NCBI GenBank assembly: GCA_016218905.1
Contig: JACRCS010000473.1
Location: 1 to 18,874, forward strand
Direction of reading: 5' to 3'
Origin: Deltaproteobacteria bacterium
GTDB taxonomy: Bacteria; Desulfobacterota_C; Deferrisomatia; Deferrisomatales; JACRMM01
Length of the DNA: 18,874 bases
Below are positions 13,069-18,874 of the stretch, in pieces. Position 1 is the stretch's first letter. The number at the start of each line of letters is the position of its first letter. The translations under genes were made by a program, and so were the position numbers. The notes beneath the pieces are model-generated. The model did no database searches and was not told the origin of the DNA. It was given only the letters and a program-made list of their open reading frames with translations.

Positions 13069-14391
13069 TCACGCCCGCTTCGCGATCTCGTTGAGCCTGC
13101 GGATGAGGGCGGGGACGATCTCGAAGAGGTCGCCCACGAGCCCATAGTGCGCGACCTCGAAGATGGGAGCGTCGCGGTCGCGATTGACGGCGATGATGAG
13201 GTCGGCGTCCTGCATGCCGACGAGGTGCTGAATGGCGCCGGAGATCCCGCAGGCGATGTAGATCTTGGGCCGCACCGTCTTGCCGGTCTGCCCCACCTGG
13301 CGTTCGTACGGCATCCAACCGGCGTCGACGGCGCTCCGAGAAGCGCTCACGGTGCCCCCGAGGACGTCGGCCAGCTCCTGCAGGAGGCGGAAGTTCTCGG
13401 GCCCCTGCATCCCCCGACCTCCCGAGACGAGGACCGCCGCGCCGGCGATGTCCACGTGCTCGGCGCCGGCCTGCTCCCGCAGCACCTCGAGCACCTTCGT
13501 CCGGACGTCCGCCTCCAGGACTCCCAGCGGCTCCCGGACGAGCTCTCCGCCGGCTCCCTCCCGGCGCGGCGGCTGTCGCATGACGTGCGGCCGGACCGAA
13601 GCCATCTGGGGCCGCCGGAGCTGGTTGAGGATCGTCGCAATGATGTTGCCGCCGAAGGCGGGCCGCGTCTGCTCCAGCAGCCGCTTCTCCCGATCGATCG
13701 TGAGCTCCGTGCAGTCGGCGGTGAGGCCGGTCTCGAGCGCCGTCGCGACGGCCCCCGCGAGGTCGCGGCCGAGCCCGGTCGCCCCCATGAGGACGATCTC
13801 GGGGCGGTGCTTCCGGATGAGGTCGACGGTCCCCTTGAGGTACGCCTCCGTGCGGTAGTGCTCGAGAACGGGATCGTCGATCAGGTAGACGCGCTCGGCG
13901 CCGTAGGCGAAGGCCTCCGGCGCGAGGTGGTCGACGCCGCTGCCGAGGACGAAGGCGGAGAGCGGGACCCCCAGGTCGCGCGCCAGCGATGCCCCCGCCC
14001 CCAGGAGCTCCCAGCTCACGCTCGCGGCCTTGCCGTCTTCCTGCTCGACGAAGACCCAGACGCCCCGGTACGCCGCGTCCGCCGCCGGCTTTGCCGGCGC
14101 GTCGTCGGGCTCCTTCCAGAGGCCCCGCGCCTTCAGGTCCTCGACGGCCCTCGCCTCCTCCGGCGTGAAGTACATCTCCAGGGCGTCGGCGGGGCACACC
14201 TTGACGCACTTCCGGCAGCCGATGCACGCCTCCAGCCGGATCTCCGGCTGGCCGGCCGGGTCGTAGGAGATCGCCTCCACCGGGCACTCCGGCTCGCAAC
14301 GGCCGCAGGCAATGCACTTGCCGGCGACGAGCCGCGCCTTTCCGCGGGGAACCTTCGGCTTGCGTTCCTTGGGCCCTTCCTGATGCTCCAT
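13069..14391 (-). CDS. etfA: electron transfer flavoprotein alpha subunit with N-terminal 2[4Fe-4S] ferredoxin domain
   Basis: The 440-residue protein starts at ATG 14391. Residues 20-70 form a bacterial-type ferredoxin with two CxxCxxCxxxCP motifs (Cys26/29/32/36 and Cys56/59/62/66). The ETF alpha N-terminal domain follows from about 105. The C-terminal FAD-binding domain contains GGRGMQGPENF, SRSAVDAGWMPYERQVGQTG, KIYIACGISGAIQHLVG and AVNRDRDAPIFEVAHYG. Ferredoxin-fused EtfA is known, for example CarE of Acetobacterium, and supplies extra electron relays. The next gene downstream is the FeS oxidoreductase. An insertion sequence lies 41 bp upstream and separates it from etfB. The promoter now serving etfA and the gene after it is unclear. 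Confidence 0.95.
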   Translation of the reverse strand: MEHQEGPKERKPKVPRGKARLVAGKCIACGRCEPECPVEAISYDPAGQPEIRLEACIGCRKCVKVCPADALEMYFTPEEARAVEDLKARGLWKEPDDAPAKPAADAAYRGVWVFVEQEDGKAASVSWELLGAGASLARDLGVPLSAFVLGSGVDHLAPEAFAYGAERVYLIDDPVLEHYRTEAYLKGTVDLIRKHRPEIVLMGATGLGRDLAGAVATALETGLTADCTELTIDREKRLLEQTRPAFGGNIIATILNQLRRPQMASVRPHVMRQPPRREGAGGELVREPLGVLEADVRTKVLEVLREQAGAEHVDIAGAAVLVSGGRGMQGPENFRLLQELADVLGGTVSASRSAVDAGWMPYERQVGQTGKTVRPKIYIACGISGAIQHLVGMQDADLIIAVNRDRDAPIFEVAHYGLVGDLFEIVPALIRRLNEIAKRA

Positions 14392-14414
14392 ACGCTCGGA
14401 ATCCCTCTCCGACG

Positions 14415-14432
14415 AGTTATCAGTTATCAGTC
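14415..14432. repeat. left arm of a hairpin split by the insertion sequence (right arm 16013-16030)
   Basis: AGTTATCAGTTATCAGTC at 14415-14432 and GTCAGACAACTGACAACT at 16013-16030 are near-complementary inverted repeats. Before the insertion they would have been adjacent between etfB and etfA, with a 14-bp stem around a loop of about 8 nt. The two mismatches in that stem become G-U pairs in the etf transcript. The IS sits in the loop, and the AGTC target duplication is part of it. Confidence 0.7.
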
Positions 14433-14449
14433 GAGGCTCTTGCAGAAGT
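14433..14449 (+). repeat. left terminal inverted repeat of the insertion sequence
   Basis: GAGGCTCTTGCAGAAGT is the exact reverse complement of the right end at 15992-16008. Confidence 0.95.
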
Positions 14450-14694
14450 ACCCCGGGACGTTCAAAAGCCGCTCGCTATGGCGAGCGACCCCTTCGCCCT
14501 GTGGGCTTCGAAGAGCGTTGTGCGTTTATGGTAGTTGCTAACAGCAGTCATGGTATTGTCTTCACTCGTCCAATACGTTTAGCAGGATTAGCTTAATTGT
14601 ATATAGCTCTGCAGGCGTAATAGCGCTTATGAAAGTGGCCTCCTTGTGCTAGTGTTGTTTTGCCAAACAAACACCAAAGCAGAAGGAGGCCAGC

Positions 14695-15852
14695 ATGGGA
14701 GGACTGCTCGGGCAACTGTCGTGCTTCTGGGGTAAGGTCTGCGGTTCCCTCTTCCCGATGCTGGAAGACTATATCGGCGAGCTCACCGATAAACACAAGA
14801 AGTTCATTGCTACGTTGGAAACGGTTCGCATAGAAGAGTTTATCCGAAGTTCCAGAGGGATGCCATGGCGTCCCCCAAAAGACCGTGCCGAAATCGCTCG
14901 CGCCTTTGTAGGAAAAATGGTCTACAACCTCGAAACCACACGAAGCCTCCTCGATCGCTTGGCGTCGGATCCGACATTCAAACAGATCTGCGGCTGGAGC
15001 GAGGGGGACCTCGTACCGAGTGAATCGAAATTCTCGCGCGCCTTCGCCGAGTTTGCCGCCTCTCACTTGCCCGCTCGGGTCCACAAGGTACTCATCGAGC
15101 AGACCCACCAAGATCGGCTCGTCGGCCACATCTCTCGCGACGCCACCAAGATCGAGGCCCGAGAGCGGCCCGTCAAGAAAGCCGCCGCCCCAAAAGAGCG
15201 GCCCAAGCACAAGCGGGGCCGGCCCAAGAAGGGTCAACAACCTGCCCCGAAAGAGCCTACCCGGCTCGAACAGCAGTCCGACTGGTCGCTTCTCCAGTGC
15301 CTCGAAGAGCTGCCGAAGGCCTGCGATGTCGGCGCCAAACGAAACAGCAAGGGCCATCGCGAGACCTGGATCGGTTATGCCCTCCATATCGACACCGCCG
15401 ATGGGGATATCCCCGTCAGCTGCATTTTGACCTCCGCTTCCTTACACGACAGCCAAGTAGCCATCCCGCTGGCGAAGATGACCGCCTCGCGGCTTACGAA
15501 CCTCTACGACGTCATGGACTCGACCTATGATGCTGCGCAGATCAAACAACATAGCCGATCCTTGGGCCATGTGCCCATCATTGAGGTTAACCCTCGCACC
15601 AACAAGACGCTCAAGGAAGAACTGGCTACCGAGGCCAAACGCCTGCGCGCGATTCATTTTCAAATGCCAGAAGCTGTCCGCTACAACCAACGAACCGCCT
15701 CGGAACGCGTCAACGGGCGACTTAAGGACGAGTTCGGAGGCCGAAACGTTCGCGTGCGAGGACATGCAAAAGTACTTTGCCATCTCATGTTTGGCATTAT
15801 AGCGCTCGCAGTCGATCAACTCTTGCGATTTGTTCCATCGCATGCAGGATAG
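14695..15852 (+). CDS. IS transposase, IS4/IS5-like DDE family
   Basis: The 385-residue protein starts at ATG 14695 behind AAGGAGG. The N-terminal part (about 60-130, including PKDRAEIARAFVGKMVYNL and SESKFSRAFAEFA) resembles the DUF772 region of IS5/IS1182-type transposases. The likely catalytic triad is Asp149 (SRDATKIEAR), Asp275 (VMDSTYDAAQ) and Glu337 (ASERVNGRLKDEFG). A Lys/Arg-rich linker (about 160-190, KHKRGRPKKG) separates the first Asp from the rest. It would cut and rejoin the IS ends by the RNase H-like DDE mechanism. All motifs are intact, so it may be active. The exact IS family cannot be named without a search. Confidence 0.9.
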   Translation: MGGLLGQLSCFWGKVCGSLFPMLEDYIGELTDKHKKFIATLETVRIEEFIRSSRGMPWRPPKDRAEIARAFVGKMVYNLETTRSLLDRLASDPTFKQICGWSEGDLVPSESKFSRAFAEFAASHLPARVHKVLIEQTHQDRLVGHISRDATKIEARERPVKKAAAPKERPKHKRGRPKKGQQPAPKEPTRLEQQSDWSLLQCLEELPKACDVGAKRNSKGHRETWIGYALHIDTADGDIPVSCILTSASLHDSQVAIPLAKMTASRLTNLYDVMDSTYDAAQIKQHSRSLGHVPIIEVNPRTNKTLKEELATEAKRLRAIHFQMPEAVRYNQRTASERVNGRLKDEFGGRNVRVRGHAKVLCHLMFGIIALAVDQLLRFVPSHAG

Positions 15853-15991
15853 ATAGAGATTACAGAACGTCGACAGCACTCGTCTCCACCGCGACTCTGG
15901 AGTTAGGTAAGCCAAGCAAGACACGGCGACACCCAAAAGACAACTAATACAATGGACGGGAGAGGTGTGCCCTCTCATTTACAAGACCAAG

Positions 15992-16008
15992 ACTTCTGCA
16001 AGAGCCTC
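15992..16008 (-). repeat. right terminal inverted repeat of the insertion sequence
   Basis: ACTTCTGCAAGAGCCTC is the perfect 17-bp partner of the left end, and AGTC follows directly as the second copy of the target duplication. Confidence 0.95.
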
Positions 16009-16028
16009 AGTCGTCAGACAACTGACAA

Positions 16029-16865
16029 CTACACCACCAGCAGGTCGCGCTCGATGAGCTTTCGGATGAGCTCCTGGACCACCGCGTCCGGGTCCTGATC
16101 CTCGCCGCCGAGGATCTCGCCGCGGGTGCGTTGCGGCGCGAAGATCCGCTTGACGTTGGTCGGGGAACCCTTGAGGCCGAGGCGCTCCTCCGGCAGCCGC
16201 AGCTCGGCGTTCGTCCAGGTCTCCACCGGCGCCCCCTCGGCGTCGAGTCGCGCGGCCACCGCCGGATAGCGGGGGTGGTTGATCTCGCGGACCACCGCCA
16301 GCACCGCGGGAAGGGGCGCCCGGACCGTCTCCTTACGCCGTTCTAGCTTCCGCCGGACCGTCACCGTGCGCCGGGCGGAGTCGACCTCCTGGACGCGATC
16401 CACGAGCGTCAGTTGGCTCCAGCCGAGGCGCGTGGCGATCCCCGGCCCGACCTGGGCGGTGTCGCCGTCGATCGTCTGCTTGCCGCAGAAGACGAGATCC
16501 ACCCGACCCCGCTCCTGCTCCAGCGTGCGGATCGCCGCCGAGAGAACATAGCTCGTGGCCAGCGTGTCGGCGCCGCCGAAGGCGCGGTCGGAGATCAGGA
16601 CCGCCTCGTCCGCGCCGAGGGCGAGGCACTTGCGCAGCGCCGCCACCGAGTTGGGCGGTCCCATGGTGAGGACCGTAACGGGGCAGCCGAACCGGTCTTT
16701 GAGCCGCAGCGCTTCTTCCACCGCGTGCGTGTCGAAGGGGTTCACGATGAAGGGAACGCCCTCGCGGATGAGGGTCCCGGTCTCCGGGTCCACCCTCACC
16801 TGCGTCGTGTCGGGCACCTGCTTTACCGCCACGACGACGCGCCCGAGTCTCTGTCCGCCCGCCAT
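16029..16865 (-). CDS. etfB: electron transfer flavoprotein beta subunit
   Basis: The 278-residue protein starts at ATG 16865, 11 nt after the HEAT-protein stop. Typical ETF beta features are visible in order: [17 protein letters not shown] near the start, [40 protein letters not shown], and [20 protein letters not shown] with ATRLGW. The last is the family's AMP/FAD-binding signature. The C-terminus ([16 protein letters not shown]) is the usual arm that embraces EtfA. Together with EtfA it would take electrons from acyl-CoA dehydrogenases or related flavoenzymes. The stop codon overlaps the right arm of the hairpin split by the IS. An upstream extension of the open frame runs antisense-like through the HEAT gene and is not the real start. 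Confidence 0.95.
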   Translation of the reverse strand: MAGGQRLGRVVVAVKQVPDTTQVRVDPETGTLIREGVPFIVNPFDTHAVEEALRLKDRFGCPVTVLTMGPPNSVAALRKCLALGADEAVLISDRAFGGADTLATSYVLSAAIRTLEQERGRVDLVFCGKQTIDGDTAQVGPGIATRLGWSQLTLVDRVQEVDSARRTVTVRRKLERRKETVRAPLPAVLAVVREINHPRYPAVAARLDAEGAPVETWTNAELRLPEERLGLKGSPTNVKRIFAPQRTRGEILGGEDQDPDAVVQELIRKLIERDLLVV

Positions 16866-16876
16866 TCCCTGTCCTC

Positions 16877-17662
16877 TCAGAGCTGCCGGAGGGCCTCGAC
16901 GGCCTCCCTCCGGACGATGTAGGCGCGTTCCCAATCCGACTGCTCGTCGCGCCCCAGGAGCCGCTCGCACACGGCCCGAAGCTCCTGGCGCTCCTCCGGC
17001 CGGAGGTGGCCGAACTTGCCGAGCTTTCCGAGGCTCCGGACCGCCTTGGCGCGCACCGCCGGGCTCGAATCCCCCAGGTTGGCGCGAAGGGCCGCGACGA
17101 ACGACCGGCCGAGCGCCTCCGGGAGGTCGGCCGGTCGTATGGACTCGGCGAGCTTCCCGATGATCCGGGTCGCCGTATCGCGGAGCTCGCGATCCGACGA
17201 GGCGCACGCCTCCACCGCGCACTCGGAAGCCTTAACGACGGCGGGCGCCTTGACCTTCCCGAGCGCGTACAGGACGAACGCCTTCCGAGAGGCGTCGGAG
17301 GACCGCCGGTACTCGGCCAGGAGCGGCTCGACGGCGTCCTCCCCCATGCTCCCCAGCGCGGAGGCGACGGCCATCTGCGCCTTGAGGTCCCCCGCGTCGA
17401 GCGTCTCGAGCAGGAGGGGCATCGCCCAGGGGCAGCAGGCGAGGAGTCGGACCGCTTCCTCGACCGCCCGCGCGAGGTCTGGACGGTCGAACGGATCGAC
17501 GTAGAAGAGCGTCGAGAGCACCTCGACCAGGGCCCGGCCCCTCTCTCCGGGGCCCCTGCCGAGCTCGGCTCGGAGGAGCTCCAGGCCCTCGCGCACTTCC
17601 TCGGTACGGGGACTCGCAAGCAGCGTTTCGATCCGCCGAAGGGCACCGTCGCGTTCGGGCAT
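16877..17662 (-). CDS. HEAT-repeat protein, first gene of the etf cluster
   Basis: ATG 17662 follows GAGGAGGT at good spacing and gives 261 residues. A more upstream in-frame ATG at 17713 lacks such a site. The protein is almost all helical repeats: for example QMAVASALGSMGEDAVEPLL, ASRKAFVLYALGKVKAPAVV, LRDTATRIIGKLAESI and VRAKAVRSLGKLGKFGHL. These are HEAT/PBS-lyase-type pairs that normally form a curved protein-binding surface. No catalytic motif or signal peptide is seen. Only 11 nt separate it from etfB, so it is probably co-transcribed and may help assemble or regulate the ETF complex; that role is inference. Confidence 0.85.
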   Translation of the reverse strand: MPERDGALRRIETLLASPRTEEVREGLELLRAELGRGPGERGRALVEVLSTLFYVDPFDRPDLARAVEEAVRLLACCPWAMPLLLETLDAGDLKAQMAVASALGSMGEDAVEPLLAEYRRSSDASRKAFVLYALGKVKAPAVVKASECAVEACASSDRELRDTATRIIGKLAESIRPADLPEALGRSFVAALRANLGDSSPAVRAKAVRSLGKLGKFGHLRPEERQELRAVCERLLGRDEQSDWERAYIVRREAVEALRQL

Positions 17663-17710
17663 GGCCGCACCTCCTCTGGAGCGGGGGACGATCCATGGAG
17701 GATTGTTACA

Positions 17711-17724
17711 CAAACCAATGTTTG
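17711..17724. promoter_or_regulatory. palindrome upstream of the HEAT-etf operon
   Basis: CAAAC-CAAT-GTTTG is a 14-bp inverted repeat in an AT-rich patch about 50 bp upstream of the HEAT gene start, where the operon promoter would be expected. It could be an operator. The first nine bases equal a rotation of the 9-bp unit of the array at 8251-8340, which may be chance. Confidence 0.3.
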
Positions 17725-17860
17725 GGGAAATGGAGAGTCCGAAGGAAGGATGAAGGATGACGACGCCCGGGAGGGGCTAGTCGGCCTCAGGAGGGGCCGG
17801 CCTGCAGAGCCCAGGAGGGCGGGAGCGGCGAGGGTGAAGGGAAAGGACGGGCGGCTCCAG

Positions 17861-17896
17861 GTCCACTCAGTCCATGTCGTCCACTTCGTCCACCGG
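17861..17896. repeat. 9-bp tandem array, 4 imperfect copies
   Basis: GTCCACTCA, GTCCATGTC, GTCCACTTC and GTCCACCGG follow each other, sharing GTCCA at each start. The array lies in the gap between the phosphodiesterase and HEAT genes. The rest of the 17663-17909 gap is purine-rich with no gene visible. Confidence 0.7.
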
Positions 17897-17909
17897 CCCC
17901 ACGCGCCGA

Positions 17910-18707
17910 TCAGAGGCGGTCGGGGAAGTCGGAGATGATGCCGTCGACGCCCAGGGACTTCGTCCGGTCGATCTCGTCGGGCTCGTTGACGGTATAGACA
18001 ACGACTTGAAACCCGTCGGCGTGGAGCGCGCGCACGAAACCCGGCGTGGCCGAGGCGAGGGAGAGCCCTACGTGGGTGGCCCGGGCCTCCCGGGCGAAGG
18101 CGGTGGGCTGAACGGGGACGCCCTCGAGCAACGCCATTCCGAGCGCCTGCCGGTCCATTCGACGGATCGCCAGGACCTCCCCGTGGAGAAACGAAGCGTA
18201 GACCACCGGGCCAGGGAAGTCCGCCGTGGCCACCGTCCAATAGACCTGCTCCCCGAGGGCCTCTGCCTTCACCTCCAGGAGGAGCCCCGCGCGGCCGCAC
18301 GCCGCCGCGAGCGCCTCTTCCAGGGTCGGGATCCGCTCTCCTCCGCCGGCGTCGAGCCGGCGCAGCTCCCGCAGGCTCATCTCCGCGACGAGACCGCTGC
18401 CATCCGTCGTCCGGTCGACCCCGGCGTCGTGGAGCAGGACCAGGTGCCCGTCCCGCGACCTCCGCACGTCGACCTCGACGAGGTCGACCCCGCGCTCCAG
18501 GGCGTTCAGGATCGAGCTCACGGTGTTCTCGGGGCGATACCCCGCCGCGCCCCGATGGCCGATCCGCAGGGGCTGCCCCACGGCCTTCGGCCGGGTGCGG
18601 CTCGCGTCGGGCGCAGCCCTCGTCCGGCACGGCGGCTCGAGGACGGAGCCGTGCGGAGCCCCACCCTCCGTTCGGAGGCCGCAGCTCGGCGCCCGGCCCG
18701 CGTTCAT
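17910..18707 (-). CDS. glycerophosphodiester phosphodiesterase
   Basis: The protein has the GDPD signature in order: GHRG (His51), PENT (Glu60), LVEVDVRRSRDG (Glu78, Asp80) and LLHDAGVDRTTDG (His93). LLLEVKAE and VYTVNEPDEID follow, with GIISDFPDRL at the end. These are the catalytic and metal-binding residues of a TIM-barrel phosphodiesterase that splits glycerophosphodiesters into an alcohol and glycerol 3-phosphate. The start is uncertain. ATG 18707 overlaps the TGA of the upstream gene (ATGA), which favours coupled translation and 265 residues, but residues 1-42 have no family similarity. GTG 18581, just before QPLRIGHRG, would give a typical 223 residues. No clear signal peptide is seen with either start. 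Confidence 0.9.
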   Translation of the reverse strand: MNAGRAPSCGLRTEGGAPHGSVLEPPCRTRAAPDASRTRPKAVGQPLRIGHRGAAGYRPENTVSSILNALERGVDLVEVDVRRSRDGHLVLLHDAGVDRTTDGSGLVAEMSLRELRRLDAGGGERIPTLEEALAAACGRAGLLLEVKAEALGEQVYWTVATADFPGPVVYASFLHGEVLAIRRMDRQALGMALLEGVPVQPTAFAREARATHVGLSLASATPGFVRALHADGFQVVVYTVNEPDEIDRTKSLGVDGIISDFPDRL

Positions 18708-18874
18708 CGGCGGTCCCTGCCGCCTGCCAGGCGAGTCCCGCGCGCCCGCGTCCGGTCGGCAGGCGCCCTCGGCGAGAGAGCCCGGCGGCCCGCGCGGCCC
18801 GATTCGCTCGCGAAGAGCTGCGTGAAGTAGAAGATGCCCTTCCCGTTCGCCGCGACTCCGACGCCCGTGGCGCC
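18704..18874 (-). CDS. C-terminal part of a CAP/SCP-like protein (continues beyond window)
   Basis: The reverse frame is open from the window edge to TGA at 18704-18706. It begins ATGVGVAANGKGIFYFTQLF, which resembles the last strand of CAP/SCP (PR-1-like) domains, where VGVA and Y-x-TQ-F-A precede the C-terminus. An Arg-rich tail of about 30 residues follows with no similarity seen. Such proteins are often secreted, but the N-terminus is outside the window. The stop overlaps the start of the phosphodiesterase gene. Confidence 0.55.
   Translation of the reverse strand, partial: GATGVGVAANGKGIFYFTQLFASESGRAGRRALSPRAPADRTRARGTRLAGGRDRR

Larger units (their letters stand above)
14433..16008 (+). 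mobile_element. complete insertion sequence, 1576 bp, DDE transposase
   Basis: The ends are perfect 17-bp terminal inverted repeats, GAGGCTCTTGCAGAAGT at 14433-14449 and its reverse complement at 15992-16008. Both are flanked by AGTC (14429-14432 and 16009-16012), a 4-bp target duplication. The inside holds one transposase gene on the plus strand, opposite to the interrupted etf operon. The DNA is visibly less GC-rich than its neighbours, consistent with arrival from elsewhere. Intact repeats, target duplication and open reading frame suggest a recent insertion. The 14450-14694 and 15853-15991 flanks inside the element contain no other gene that I can see. Confidence 0.95.

Noticed and set aside
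10968..13094. Long forward open frame of about 700 codons opposite the FeS oxidoreductase
   Set aside because: Composition is rich in Arg, Glu, Asp and Pro with no domain, as expected for an antisense shadow of a high-GC gene; the reverse strand has clear FeS and membrane motifs.
16333..18630. Very long reverse open frame covering etfB, the HEAT gene and the phosphodiesterase
   Set aside because: It is out of frame with three genes that have intact family motifs and ribosome binding sites, and its own translation is low-complexity Arg/Gly/Pro.

Overview
The window is GC-rich bacterial DNA (roughly two thirds G+C by eye) with strong Shine-Dalgarno sites and dense coding on both strands. The gene content points to an anaerobic or facultatively anaerobic bacterium with respiratory flexibility: a periplasmic flavocytochrome-type reductase, ferredoxin-fused ETF with a membrane FeS oxidoreductase, a probable FNR-type box, and a selenocysteine-containing HesB/IscA-like protein. 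This mix is known from Desulfobacterota, Acidobacteriota and similar lineages. I cannot fix the phylum from sequence alone.

Layout. 1-2445 (+): the tail of a LuxR/NarL-type regulator, then a Tat-exported FAD reductase and its separate tetraheme cytochrome c. 2446-2958: a gap with a possible reverse-strand gene remnant. 2959-4983 (+): a 3-hydroxyacyl-CoA dehydrogenase/enoyl-CoA hydratase fusion. 5238-6142 (-): an Xre/RES toxin-antitoxin pair. 6229-6748: a patchwork of gene fragments, including a ruined secreted-protein tail, 39 bases of the neighbouring nicotinamidase gene, and three pieces of the 2959-4983 gene joined out of order. 6952-7491 (+): a CGGC-domain protein behind a perfect FNR-type box. 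7543-8142 (-): nicotinamidase. 8177-8340: two AT-rich tandem arrays. 8355-8789 (-): thioredoxin with a zinc ribbon. 8935-9264 (+): a HesB/IscA-like selenoprotein read through an in-frame UGA with a good bacterial SECIS hairpin. 9440-10939 (+): a methyltransferase-like protein with TPRs.

11022-17662 (-) is an electron-transfer operon, in transcription order: HEAT-repeat protein, etfB, etfA with an N-terminal 2[4Fe-4S] ferredoxin, and a membrane FeS oxidoreductase of the ETF:quinone type. A complete 1576-bp insertion sequence (14433-16008, 17-bp perfect terminal repeats, AGTC target duplication) splits etfB from etfA. It lies in the loop of an ancestral hairpin. 17910-18874 (-) holds a glycerophosphodiester phosphodiesterase and the end of a CAP/SCP-like gene.

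How they may work together: the fusion enzyme would oxidise or hydrate acyl-CoA intermediates, and ETF plus the FeS oxidoreductase would pass acyl-CoA electrons to the quinone pool. The periplasmic flavocytochrome would be a terminal reductase for an unsaturated organic acid. These links are inferred from families and proximity. The most notable items are the selenoprotein, which a standard ORF finder breaks at UGA, the gene-fragment mosaic, the paired tandem arrays, and the IS in the hairpin loop.
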